This document shows positions 1-8,009 of a DNA stretch of 29,093 nucleotides, piece by piece. The translations under genes were made by a program, and so were the position numbers. Positions within the stretch are counted from its first letter, which is position 1; each line of letters starts with the position of its first letter. This DNA is from Lachnospiraceae bacterium UBA3316. Its GTDB lineage: Bacteria > Bacillota > Clostridia > Lachnospirales > Lachnospiraceae. The stretch covers positions 1 through 29,093 of the forward strand of contig DESK01000050.1 in NCBI GenBank assembly GCA_002361955.1. Reading direction: 5' to 3'. The notes under the pieces are model-generated. The model was not told the origin of the DNA. It was given only the letters and a program-made list of their open reading frames with translations, and searched no databases.

Positions 1-13
1 AGGAGAAAATATC

Positions 14-775
14 ATGGTACATTTTGTAGGGGCCGGTTCCGGTGCGCCGGATCTGATCACAGTCAGAGGAAAGAAGTTATTGGAGGAGGCCGATGTGATC
101 ATCTATGCGGGCTCCCTGGTAAACCCTCAGCTTTTGGAGTATAAGAAGGAAACATGCGCCGTGTACAACAGTGCGGTTATGACGCTGGAGGAGGTGCTGG
201 AAGTCATATTTGACGCGGAGGAGCGGGGGCTTACGACGGTCCGTCTCCACACCGGCGATCCCTGCCTGTACGGGGCGATCAGGGAACAGATGGATGTGCT
301 GGATGCCAGGGGAATCGCTTATGATTACTGCCCGGGCGTCAGCTCCTTCTGCGGGGCGGCTTCGGCGCTGAACCTGGAGTACACGCTGCCGGATGTGTCC
401 CAGAGCGTCATTATCACCAGAATGGCGGGACGGACGCCGGTGCCGGAGAAGGAGGAGATCGCCTCTTTCGCCGCCCATCAGGCTACGATGGTGGTATTTT
501 TGAGTACGGGTATGCTGGAGCAGCTCTCTGAGAGGCTGATCGCAGGGGGCTACCGGGAGGATACGCCGGCGGCCATCGTCTATAAAGCCACCTGGGAGGA
601 TGAGAAGGCCTTTGTGTGCACGGTGGGAACCCTGGCGCAGACGGCCAGAGAGAACCATATCACAAAGACGGCCCTGATGATCATCGGGGATGTGGTGAGC
701 CACAGCCATTACAGGAGATCCGACCTGTACCATCCCGCTTTCAGCACAGAGTTTCGGAAGGGAAGCCCGTCATGA
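14..775 (+). CDS. cbiF: Cobalt-precorrin-4 C(11)-methyltransferase (CbiF/CobM)
   Basis: This is a cytoplasmic SAM-dependent methylase that adds the C11 methyl group to cobalt-precorrin-4 in the anaerobic cobalamin pathway. The 253-aa protein has the usual family length. It shows the tetrapyrrole methylase SAM loop GAGSGAPDLITVRG at residues 6-19, the conserved HTGDPCLYGA motif near residues 79-88, and PGVSSFCGAASALN at 107-120, followed by the RMAGRTPVP stretch typical of CbiF/CobM. A Shine-Dalgarno sequence (AGGAGA) sits seven bases before the ATG at the very edge of the window, so an upstream gene of the same operon is expected. Its stop codon overlaps the start of cbiG in an ATGA junction, which indicates translational coupling. 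The family assignment is secure; the substrate form (cobalt-precorrin) is inferred from the anaerobic neighbours cbiG and cbiK. Confidence 0.95.
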   Translation: MVHFVGAGSGAPDLITVRGKKLLEEADVIIYAGSLVNPQLLEYKKETCAVYNSAVMTLEEVLEVIFDAEERGLTTVRLHTGDPCLYGAIREQMDVLDARGIAYDYCPGVSSFCGAASALNLEYTLPDVSQSVIITRMAGRTPVPEKEEIASFAAHQATMVVFLSTGMLEQLSERLIAGGYREDTPAAIVYKATWEDEKAFVCTVGTLAQTARENHITKTALMIIGDVVSHSHYRRSDLYHPAFSTEFRKGSPS

Positions 776-1827
776 GGCTGGCGGTCATAAGCTTTACGGA
801 GAGGGGAAGCCATCTGGCCTTCAGGCTGCAGGACATCCTTCCGGGAAGGGGCTGGGAGTGCGAGGCCTACGCCATTCCCCGGTTTGCAAAGAAATACGGG
901 CTGCGCAGCCAGGAGGGTTCTCTTACAGACTGGGCGGGAGAAATGTTTCGGAGCAGGGACGCGATTCTCTTTATCGGCGCATCAGGCATTGCCGTGCGGG
1001 CCATCGCTCCCTGGGTGCAGGATAAGAAGACGGACCCTGCCGTGGTGGTGATGGACGAGCGGGGGGTGTTTGCTATTTCTCTGCTGTCCGGCCATCTGGG
1101 GGGAGCCAACGAGCTTGCCGGGACGCTGGCAGATGTGACAGGGGCGATTCCCGTGATTACCACAGCTACCGACGTGAACGGCCGGTTCGCGGTAGATATT
1201 TTCGCCAAGAGAAACGGCCTGGTGATCGGAGATATGAAGCTCGCGAAAGCTGTCTCGGCCGATGTGCTGGATGAGAAGACAGTGGGGCTCTGCTGTGAGT
1301 TTCCGGTGATCGGGCAGGTGCCGGAGGAGCTGCGGCAGGTGACAGCGGAGGAACCCTTTGAGGGGAAGACGGGGATCGTGATTTCCTTAAATAGTGAGAA
1401 ACGCCCCTTTCGGCAGACCCTGCAGCTATATCCGCCCATCGTAACCCTTGGGATTGGATGTAAGAGGGGAACGGAGCCGAAAGGCCTGGAGGAGGCCGTG
1501 CTGGATGTGCTGGCGGCCAACCATATTTCGGTTCAGGCCATAGAGCAGGTGGCAAGCATCGATAAAAAAGCAGACGAGGAGGCGATCCTCCGTTTTTGCA
1601 AAACATACAGCCTTCCCTTTGTGACCTATTCGGCGGAGGAGCTGATGAAGGTAGAGGGGGAGTTTTCTTCCTCAGATTTTGTCAGGCAGACGACGGGCGC
1701 GGACAATGTGTGCGAGCGCAGCGCTGTGCTGGGAAGCGGGGGAGGCAGGCTGATACAGAAAAAAAAGGCGGGAGGAGGGATTACCCTTGCCCTGGCCGTC
1801 AGAGATTGGAGTGTTGATTTTGGGTAA
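772..1827 (+). CDS. cbiG: Cobalt-precorrin-5A hydrolase (CbiG)
   Basis: CbiG opens the delta-lactone ring of cobalt-precorrin-5A and releases acetaldehyde; it is a marker of the oxygen-independent route. I chose the ATG at 772 because it forms a 4-bp ATGA overlap with cbiF and begins with the typical N-terminus MRLAVISFTERG; the frame stays open upstream but is only a shadow of cbiF there. The 351-aa product carries the CbiG N-terminal domain (FIGASGIAVRAIAPW about residues 64-78; LSGHLGGANELA about 105-116), a variable middle, and a C-terminal domain starting around LGIGCKRGTE (about residue 225) with a GGGITLALA-type end. No fused methyltransferase domain is present, in contrast to some CbiG fusions in other bacteria. 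It overlaps the start of cbiH by 8 bp. Confidence 0.93.
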   Translation: MRLAVISFTERGSHLAFRLQDILPGRGWECEAYAIPRFAKKYGLRSQEGSLTDWAGEMFRSRDAILFIGASGIAVRAIAPWVQDKKTDPAVVVMDERGVFAISLLSGHLGGANELAGTLADVTGAIPVITTATDVNGRFAVDIFAKRNGLVIGDMKLAKAVSADVLDEKTVGLCCEFPVIGQVPEELRQVTAEEPFEGKTGIVISLNSEKRPFRQTLQLYPPIVTLGIGCKRGTEPKGLEEAVLDVLAANHISVQAIEQVASIDKKADEEAILRFCKTYSLPFVTYSAEELMKVEGEFSSSDFVRQTTGADNVCERSAVLGSGGGRLIQKKKAGGGITLALAVRDWSVDFG

Positions 1828-2551
1828 GATCGTTGTAGTAGGAATCGGGCCGGGGGCCTATGAACAGATGACCATGCGGGCGGCGGAGGCGCTGAAGGCT
1901 TGCGATGTGATTGTGGGCTATACAGTCTATGTGGATCTGGTAAAGGAGCATTTTCCGGGGCGGGAATTTCTGACCACCCCCATGAGAAAAGAAGTGGACA
2001 GGTGCAGGCTGGCCTTTGAGGAGGCAAAAAAGGGAAAGTCGGTAGCCATGATATGCAGCGGGGATGCGGGCGTGTATGGGATGTCCGGCCTGATGTATGA
2101 GATCGGCAGGGAGTATCCCGAAATCCAGGTGGAGGTGATCCCCGGCGTGACGGCGGCAATCGGAGGCGCGGCGGTGCTGGGCGCGCCGCTGATCCATGAC
2201 TTTGCGCTGATCAGCTTAAGCGACCTTCTGACGCCCTGGGAAAAGATAGAGAAACGGCTTCTGGCCGCTTCGGAGGCAGATTTTGTGATCTGCCTGTATA
2301 ATCCTTCCAGCAGAAAGCGCCATGATTATCTTCAGAAGGCCTGTGATCTGATGATGCGTTACAAAGGGCCGGAAACGGTCTGCGGGCTGGTGTGGAACAT
2401 CGGCCGGGAGGGGGAGGAGGCCCGTCTGCTCTCCTTAAAGGAGCTGCGGGACACCCAGGTGGATATGTTTACCACGGTATTTATCGGAAATTCCCAGACC
2501 ATGGAGATTGACGGGAAGATGGTGACGCCGAGGGGATACCGGTATGAGTAA
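1820..2551 (+). CDS. cbiH: Cobalt-precorrin-3 C(17)-methyltransferase (CbiH/CobJ)
   Basis: This SAM-dependent methylase performs C17 methylation and ring contraction at cobalt-precorrin-3. The start is taken as TTG at 1820: a GGAG lies 8 bases upstream and the resulting protein starts directly with the family N-terminus GKIVVVGIGPG. A GTG at 1811 is a possible alternative. The 243-aa product has the SAM loop VVGIGPG (residues 6-12), the CSGDAGVYGM motif (79-88), the PGVTAAIGGAA motif (108-118), and the LISLSDLLTPW stretch (130-140) characteristic of CobJ/CbiH. It overlaps cbiG by 8 bp and the downstream fusion gene by 8 bp, so the three genes are translationally linked. Confidence 0.93.
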   Translation: MGKIVVVGIGPGAYEQMTMRAAEALKACDVIVGYTVYVDLVKEHFPGREFLTTPMRKEVDRCRLAFEEAKKGKSVAMICSGDAGVYGMSGLMYEIGREYPEIQVEVIPGVTAAIGGAAVLGAPLIHDFALISLSDLLTPWEKIEKRLLAASEADFVICLYNPSSRKRHDYLQKACDLMMRYKGPETVCGLVWNIGREGEEARLLSLKELRDTQVDMFTTVFIGNSQTMEIDGKMVTPRGYRYE

Positions 2552-4514
2552 GCTGCTGCTTTTTGCCGGGACAACCGAGGGACGAAAGCTGGCGGAATTT
2601 CTCGACAGGCATGACGTGGAAGCCCATGTGTGTGTAGCCACGGAATACGGCGAACGTCTGCTGGTGGGAGGCGAACGTCTGCATGTCCACGCCGGAAGGC
2701 TGACGGCGGAGGAGATGGAGGGGCTGATGAGGGCAGAGCGCTTTGACCTGACGGTGGACGCCACCCATCCTTACGCCTGCCTGGTTTCAGAAAATATCAG
2801 GACCGCCTGCCGGAATACGGGGACGGAATACCTCAGGCTGGCCAGGGCGGCCTCCGGTGAAAACGGAAACTGTATCTGTGTGGGCTCCGTGGAGGAGGCC
2901 GCAGAGTTTCTGAAGGGCACCAGGGGCAATATCCTGGTGACCACAGGCAGTAAGGAGCTGCGCTATTTTACCTGCCTGCCGGATTACAGGGAGCGGGTTT
3001 ATGCCAGGGTACTTTCGACCCCGGAGGTGGCCGCCTCCTGTAAGGAGCTGGGCTTTGAGGGAAAACACCTGATCTGTATGCAGGGGCCCTTTGGAGAGGA
3101 CTTGAATGTAGCCATGCTCCGCCATGTGGACGCCGCCTGGATGGTGACGAAGGAATCCGGGAAAAACGGCGGATATGAGGACAAGCTGCGGGCTGCCCAA
3201 AAAGCAGGGGCCAGGGTTGTTCTGGTGGGCCGCCCGGCGGAGGCGGCAGAAGGCATGGATGAGATGGAAACACGGGCATATCTATGCAAACGGTTTGGCA
3301 TCAAGGGAAGGCCGAAGATCAGCCTGGTGGGCATCGGTATGGGAAATCCCGACAATATGACCATTGAAGCAGAGAGGGCCTGCCGGGAGGCGGAGCTTCT
3401 CGTCGGGGCAGGCCGGATGCTGGCAGCGGCGGACACGGCGGGAAAAGCTGTTTTAAATGCCTATCAGGCGGAGAAAATCCGTGAGTATCTGTACAGCCAT
3501 CCGGAATATGAAAAGGTCGCCGTGCTGCTCTCCGGGGATGTGGGATTTTACAGCGGAGCGAAAAGGCTGTTGGAAGTGTTTGAGGGGGAGGAAGTGCAGG
3601 TGTACAGCGGCATTTCTTCTCTGGTTTATCTGTGCGGCAGGCTTGGAACCTCCTGGGAGGACGCGAAGCTTGTGAGCCTGCATGGCAGGGAGCAGAATGT
3701 CATCGCCGCCGTTAAAAACCATCGGAAGGTCTTTGCCCTGATCGGGAAAAAAGACGGAGTAAAAGAGCTGTGCAAAAAGCTGGTGGACTACGGCCTGGGG
3801 GCGGTGCAGGTTTCCGTGGGGGAGGAGCTTTCCTACGAGGGGGAGCGCGTCACCACCGGAACGGCAGAGGAGCTGCAGGGGCAGGAGTTTTCACCTCTCT
3901 GCGTGGTACTGCTTCGAAACGGGGAGGCCGGGAAGGCGGCAGTCCACGGCATCCGGGATGAGGAATTTCTGCGGGCAAAGGTGCCTATGACGAAGGAGGA
4001 GGTGCGCTGCGTCTCCCTGGCAAAGCTTGCCTTCCCGGAGGACGCCGTGATCTACGATGTGGGGGCCGGAACAGGCTCTGTTTCTGTGGAGATGGCTTTG
4101 CGCGCCGTGGACGGCTCTGTCTACGCGGTGGAGAAAAAGCCGGAGGCCGTGGAGCTTTTGAGGGCGAATAAGAAAAAATTCGGCGCGGACAATCTGGAGA
4201 TCCTGGAGGGAATGGCTCCGGAGATGCTTGAAGGGCTTCCTGCGCCCACCCATGCGTTTATCGGGGGCTCCTCCGGGAATCTGAAGGAGATCCTGGAGCT
4301 GATCCTGCAAAAAAACCCGGGGGCGCGTATTGTGATCAACGCCATCGCCCTGGAGACGGTGGCGGAGGCCATGGAGTGCGTCCGCAGGCTTCCGGTGACG
4401 GATGTGGATATCGTCACCCTGGCGGTGGGAAAGGCAAAGGAAGTGGGAAGCTACCATATGATGATGGGGCAGAACCCGGTGTATATCTTTTCCTTTACAG
4501 GAAAGGGCGGCTGA
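2544..4514 (+). CDS. cbiJET: Three-domain fusion: precorrin-6A reductase + C5-methylase + C15-methylase/decarboxylase (CbiJ-CbiE-CbiT)
   Basis: This single 656-aa polypeptide covers three consecutive steps. Residues about 1-253 are CbiJ/CobK, a cobalt-precorrin-6A reductase (N-terminus LLFAGTTEGRKLAEFL, VDATHPYA at 71-78, VTTGSKELRYF at 132-142). Residues about 257-460 are CbiE, the C5-methyltransferase (SAM loop LVGIGMGNPDNMT at 261-273, LLSGDVGFYSGAK at 328-340). Residues about 470-656 are CbiT, the C15-methyltransferase/decarboxylase with a Rossmann-type SAM site (IYDVGAGTGSVSVEMA at 503-518, FIGGSSGNL at 572-580). CbiE-CbiT fusions (CobL) are well known; adding the reductase at the N-terminus joins reduction and double methylation in one chain. 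The ATG overlaps the end of cbiH by 8 bp. There is no stop or frameshift between the domains, so the fusion is real in this sequence. Confidence 0.94.
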   Translation: MSKLLLFAGTTEGRKLAEFLDRHDVEAHVCVATEYGERLLVGGERLHVHAGRLTAEEMEGLMRAERFDLTVDATHPYACLVSENIRTACRNTGTEYLRLARAASGENGNCICVGSVEEAAEFLKGTRGNILVTTGSKELRYFTCLPDYRERVYARVLSTPEVAASCKELGFEGKHLICMQGPFGEDLNVAMLRHVDAAWMVTKESGKNGGYEDKLRAAQKAGARVVLVGRPAEAAEGMDEMETRAYLCKRFGIKGRPKISLVGIGMGNPDNMTIEAERACREAELLVGAGRMLAAADTAGKAVLNAYQAEKIREYLYSHPEYEKVAVLLSGDVGFYSGAKRLLEVFEGEEVQVYSGISSLVYLCGRLGTSWEDAKLVSLHGREQNVIAAVKNHRKVFALIGKKDGVKELCKKLVDYGLGAVQVSVGEELSYEGERVTTGTAEELQGQEFSPLCVVLLRNGEAGKAAVHGIRDEEFLRAKVPMTKEEVRCVSLAKLAFPEDAVIYDVGAGTGSVSVEMALRAVDGSVYAVEKKPEAVELLRANKKKFGADNLEILEGMAPEMLEGLPAPTHAFIGGSSGNLKEILELILQKNPGARIVINAIALETVAEAMECVRRLPVTDVDIVTLAVGKAKEVGSYHMMMGQNPVYIFSFTGKGG

Positions 4515-4537
4515 AAAGAGAGAGGAGGCGTGTCTGG

Positions 4538-5932
4538 ATGGGACAGCCCAGATTTATGCTGGCGGCGTGCGCCAGCGGAAGCGGAAAGACGATGATCACC
4601 TGCGGGATGTTGCGGGCATTGGAGCGGCGGGGACTTAAGGCGGCCTCCTTTAAATGCGGGCCGGATTATATTGACCCCATGTTCCACAGCCGGATGCTCC
4701 ATGCCAGTTCCAGGAATCTGGACACCTTTTTTACAGAACCTGCCATGACGCGATACCTCTTTGCGCGGGGGGCAAAGGGAGCGGATATCTCTGTGATGGA
4801 GGGCGTTATGGGGTACTATGACGGCATGGGCCTGACGGACACCACGGCAAGCTCCTCGGACCTGGCCCGGGTGACGGAGACCCCGGTGGTACTTATCGTC
4901 AATGTCCGGGGGATGAGCCTCTCGGCGGCGGCGCTGGTGAAAGGGTTTCTGGAGTACAGGAGGCCCACCCAGATACGGGGCGTGATTTTAAACCAGGCGT
5001 CCCCCATGGCTTATCAGGAACTGGCGGCGCAGATGGAAAAGGAACTGGGGATTCCCGTATTCGGCTATGTGCCGAAGGTGCCGGAGCTGACCCTGGAGAG
5101 CCGTCACCTGGGTCTGGTGATGCCGGACGAGGTGGAGGCGCTGGATGAAAAGCTGAATCTTCTGGCGGAAAAGCTGGAGGAGACCCTTGACATAGACGGG
5201 ATCCTGAAGCTGGCCGGGGACGCCCCCGAAATCCCTGAAATCATGCCGGAGGCGTTGGAAGGGGTGCTGGCCCGCGCCGGAGAGATCCGCAGGGAGCGGC
5301 CAGTGCTGGCCGTGGCCAGGGATGAAGCGTTTTGCTTTTTCTATGAGGATAATCTGCGCCTCTTAAGAGATCTGGGAGCGGAGATTCGATATTTCTCGCC
5401 TATCCGGGACAGAAAGCTGCCGGAGGGCGCCGGAGGGCTTCTGCTCTACGGCGGATACCCGGAGCTGAACGCCCTGGAGCTTTCTGAAAATAAAGCCATG
5501 CGGGAGGAAATACGGAAGGCCCTGGACGCAGGGATGCCCTGCTTGGCAGAGTGCGGCGGCTTTATGTACCTCCATGAATGGATGGAGGATATGGAAGGAA
5601 AGGCTTATCCCATGGCGGGTGTCGTGGAAGGGAAGGCTTACTATACAGGAAAGCTTGGAAGGTTTGGCTATATCTGCCTGGAGGCTCAGGAAAAAGGCGT
5701 GCTGGGAGAAGGGAAGGCCTTAAAGGGACACGAGTTCCACTATTTTGACAGTACGTCCTGCGGCGGCAGCTATCTGGCGAAAAAACCAAAACGGAAGAGA
5801 AGCTGGAGCTGCATCCATGGAAGGACTAATGGATTGATGGGCTTCCCGCATCTCTACTATTATTCTGACCCGGAATTTGCGGCGGAGTTTCTGGAAGGCT
5901 GTGTAATATACGGAAAACAAGTAGGAGGATGA
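4538..5932 (+). CDS. cbiA: Cobyrinate a,c-diamide synthase (CbiA/CobB)
   Basis: This enzyme amidates the a and c carboxylates of cob(II)yrinate using ATP and glutamine. I chose the ATG at 4538: AGGAGG ends nine bases upstream and the protein begins with PRFMLAACASGSGKT, the CobB-type ATP-binding loop. The N-terminal synthetase domain spans about residues 4-240 (KCGPDYIDPMFH, VMEGVMGYYDG) and the C-terminal class-I glutamine amidotransferase-like domain about 248-440. Its nucleophile is Cys339 (LAECGGFMYL) and the partner is His438 (GFPHLYYY). The 464-aa length is normal. A 23-base gap separates it from cbiJET, and cbiB starts 3 bases after its stop. Confidence 0.94.
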   Translation: MGQPRFMLAACASGSGKTMITCGMLRALERRGLKAASFKCGPDYIDPMFHSRMLHASSRNLDTFFTEPAMTRYLFARGAKGADISVMEGVMGYYDGMGLTDTTASSSDLARVTETPVVLIVNVRGMSLSAAALVKGFLEYRRPTQIRGVILNQASPMAYQELAAQMEKELGIPVFGYVPKVPELTLESRHLGLVMPDEVEALDEKLNLLAEKLEETLDIDGILKLAGDAPEIPEIMPEALEGVLARAGEIRRERPVLAVARDEAFCFFYEDNLRLLRDLGAEIRYFSPIRDRKLPEGAGGLLLYGGYPELNALELSENKAMREEIRKALDAGMPCLAECGGFMYLHEWMEDMEGKAYPMAGVVEGKAYYTGKLGRFGYICLEAQEKGVLGEGKALKGHEFHYFDSTSCGGSYLAKKPKRKRSWSCIHGRTNGLMGFPHLYYYSDPEFAAEFLEGCVIYGKQVGG

Positions 5933-5935
5933 CAA

Positions 5936-6901
5936 ATGATGACACTTGGGGCCCTGGCTCTGGGCTTTGTATTGGATCTTCTGATTGGAGATCCTCATTT
6001 TCTCTATCATCCCATCCGTCTGGTGGGAAATCTGATCGCCGCGGCGGAGAAGGTGCTGCGGAAGCTGTTTCCGAAAACACCGGGGGGCGAGATGACGGCA
6101 GGGGTGTTTCTTGTGGTGATTGTTACGGCCATTTCCACGGCAGTACCCTGCCTGCTCCTATGGGGGGCATGGAAGGTAAACCGCTGGCTGTATTTTGCCC
6201 TCCAGACGGTGATGTGCTATCAGCTTCTGGCTACGAAGGCTTTGAAGGATGAGAGCATGAAGGTGTATGACAAGCTAAAGGAAGGCGACCTTCCCGGCGC
6301 CCGTTACGCGGTGTCCATGATCGTGGGGAGAGATACTCAGGTACTGGATGAGGAGGGAGTGACAAAGGCGGCGGTGGAGACGGTGGCGGAAAACACCTCC
6401 GATGGGATTGTGGCCCCCATGCTTTTTATGGCGATCGGAGGCGCCGGCCTGGGCTATTTTTATAAGGCCATCAATACGATGGATTCCATGGTGGGATACA
6501 AAAATGAGAAGTATCTCTATTTTGGCAGGGCGGCGGCGAAGCTGGATGACGCGGCGAATTTTCTGCCCTCCAGGCTTTCTGCGCTGCTGATGATCGCGGC
6601 CTGCGCCTTTACGGATCTTGACAGCCGGTCGGCTTTCCGCATCTGGAAGCGGGACCGTTTCAATCATGCCAGTCCGAATTCCGCGCAGACGGAGGCTGTT
6701 ATGGCCGGCGCGCTGGGCGTGCAGCTGGCCGGGGACGCATGGTATTTCGGTACCCTTTACAGGAAGAAGACCATGGGGGATCCCAGCCGCCCGGTAGTAT
6801 GTGAAGACATTCCCAGGGCGAACCGGCTGCTGTACGGGACGGCAGCGCTGGCGCTGGCAGTCTTCGCGGCGGTCCGGGCGCTGGTGTGCCTGGCTCTGTA
6901 A
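5936..6901 (+). CDS. cbiB: Adenosylcobinamide-phosphate synthase (CbiB), membrane protein
   Basis: CbiB attaches the aminopropanol phosphate arm, made by CobD, to adenosylcobyric acid; it is an integral membrane protein. The 321-aa sequence starts ALALGFVLDLLIGDP..HPIRLVG, the family signature. Hydrophobic segments lie near residues 3-18, 54-78, 84-102, 160-178 and 298-321. Conserved blocks include VAENTSDGIVAPM (150-162), NTMDSMVGYKN (180-190) and the NHASPNSAQTEAVMAGALG region (243-261). AGGAGG ends seven bases before the ATG at 5936; a second ATG follows immediately and could also be used. It is placed between cbiA and cobD, matching the pathway order of arm synthesis and attachment. Confidence 0.94.
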   Translation: MMTLGALALGFVLDLLIGDPHFLYHPIRLVGNLIAAAEKVLRKLFPKTPGGEMTAGVFLVVIVTAISTAVPCLLLWGAWKVNRWLYFALQTVMCYQLLATKALKDESMKVYDKLKEGDLPGARYAVSMIVGRDTQVLDEEGVTKAAVETVAENTSDGIVAPMLFMAIGGAGLGYFYKAINTMDSMVGYKNEKYLYFGRAAAKLDDAANFLPSRLSALLMIAACAFTDLDSRSAFRIWKRDRFNHASPNSAQTEAVMAGALGVQLAGDAWYFGTLYRKKTMGDPSRPVVCEDIPRANRLLYGTAALALAVFAAVRALVCLAL

Positions 6902-6928
6902 ATACAGCCCCATAGGGAGGATTTTCAA

Positions 6929-7990
6929 ATGATGAAACATAAACACGGCGGGGATGTGTATTCCCGGGACTATAAGATCGATTATTCTGCGAATATTAAT
7001 CCGCTGGGTCCTCCGGAGGGCGTATTGCGGGCAGTGCGGGAAAGCGCGGCCATGATTCAGAATTATCCTGATGTGAGCCAGAGACGGCTGCGGCAGGCGC
7101 TGGCGGAGCAGGAGCAGGTGCCGGAGGAGTGGCTGGTTTTGGGAAACGGCGCGGCGGAGCTGATATTTGCTCTGTGTATGGCAAAAAAGCCCGGGAGAGC
7201 CCTGCTGGCCCTGCCGGGCTTTGCGGAATATGAGGAAGCGCTGCGTGCCTGCGGCTGTCGGATCTCCTGGTATGAGAGAAAAGAAGAGAGGGGATTCCTG
7301 CTGGAAGAAGATTATCTGGAAAAGATCACGCCGGATATGGATATGCTGTTTTTGTGCAACCCGAACAATCCCACAGGAACGCTGACAGACAGGACCCTGC
7401 TTCGAAGAATTGCCGACAGATGCAGAAAGTATCACGTTTTGATGGCGGTGGATGAGTGCTTTATCGACTTCACGGATCAACCGGAGGAATACAGCGTAAA
7501 GAGCTGGATCGGGGAATACCCCAATCTTTTTGTGCTGAAAGCGTTTACGAAGCTGTATGCCATGCCGGGCCTGCGGCTGGGCTATGCTATCTGCGGGGAC
7601 AGACAGGCGACGGAGCTGATGAGAGGCGTGACGCAGCCCTGGAACATCTCCGTTCCGGCCCAGGAGGCGGGGGTGGCAGCGCTGCAGGAGAAAGAGTATG
7701 TGAAAAGATCCAGAGCTGTGGTCAAAGAGGAGAGAGCCTGTCTGACCCAGGGGCTGCGAAGCCTTGGATTTACCGTATGGGAGGGCGGGGCGAATTTCCT
7801 GTTTTTTAAGGGGGACGCGGATCTGGCAGGGCTGTGCGAGAAGCGGGGATATCTGATCCGTGACTGCAGCAATTACAGGGGGCTTTCGAAGGGATATTTC
7901 CGGATCGCCGTGCGCACCAGAAGAGAAAATGAGGAGCTTTTGGAGGCGCTGAAGGATATTTGTTCGCACCGCTGCTGTGAACAGCAATGA
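6929..7990 (+). CDS. cobD: L-threonine-O-3-phosphate decarboxylase (CobD)
   Basis: This PLP-dependent class I/II aminotransferase-fold enzyme decarboxylates threonine phosphate to (R)-1-amino-2-propanol O-2-phosphate, the substrate of CbiB. The 353-aa product has HGGDVYSRDYKIDYSANINPLG near its start, the CNPNNPTG turn (about residues 147-154), a VDECFIDF motif, and the Schiff-base lysine at Lys208 in AFTKLYAMPGLRLGY. The histidinol-phosphate aminotransferase HisC shares this fold, but the N-terminal HGG..SANINPLG signature and the operon position favour CobD. An AGGGAGG Shine-Dalgarno precedes the ATG. The end carries a small Cys/His cluster (CSHRCCEQQ) that I cannot interpret. No threonine kinase gene for making the substrate is visible in the window. 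Confidence 0.92.
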   Translation: MMKHKHGGDVYSRDYKIDYSANINPLGPPEGVLRAVRESAAMIQNYPDVSQRRLRQALAEQEQVPEEWLVLGNGAAELIFALCMAKKPGRALLALPGFAEYEEALRACGCRISWYERKEERGFLLEEDYLEKITPDMDMLFLCNPNNPTGTLTDRTLLRRIADRCRKYHVLMAVDECFIDFTDQPEEYSVKSWIGEYPNLFVLKAFTKLYAMPGLRLGYAICGDRQATELMRGVTQPWNISVPAQEAGVAALQEKEYVKRSRAVVKEERACLTQGLRSLGFTVWEGGANFLFFKGDADLAGLCEKRGYLIRDCSNYRGLSKGYFRIAVRTRRENEELLEALKDICSHRCCEQQ

Positions 7991-8009
7991 ATATAGAAAG
8001 AGAGAAACT

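Noticed and set aside
7167..7385. Short + strand open frames within cobD, cbiG, cbiJET and others
   Set aside because: They lie in alternative frames of well-supported genes without their own ribosome sites or motifs.
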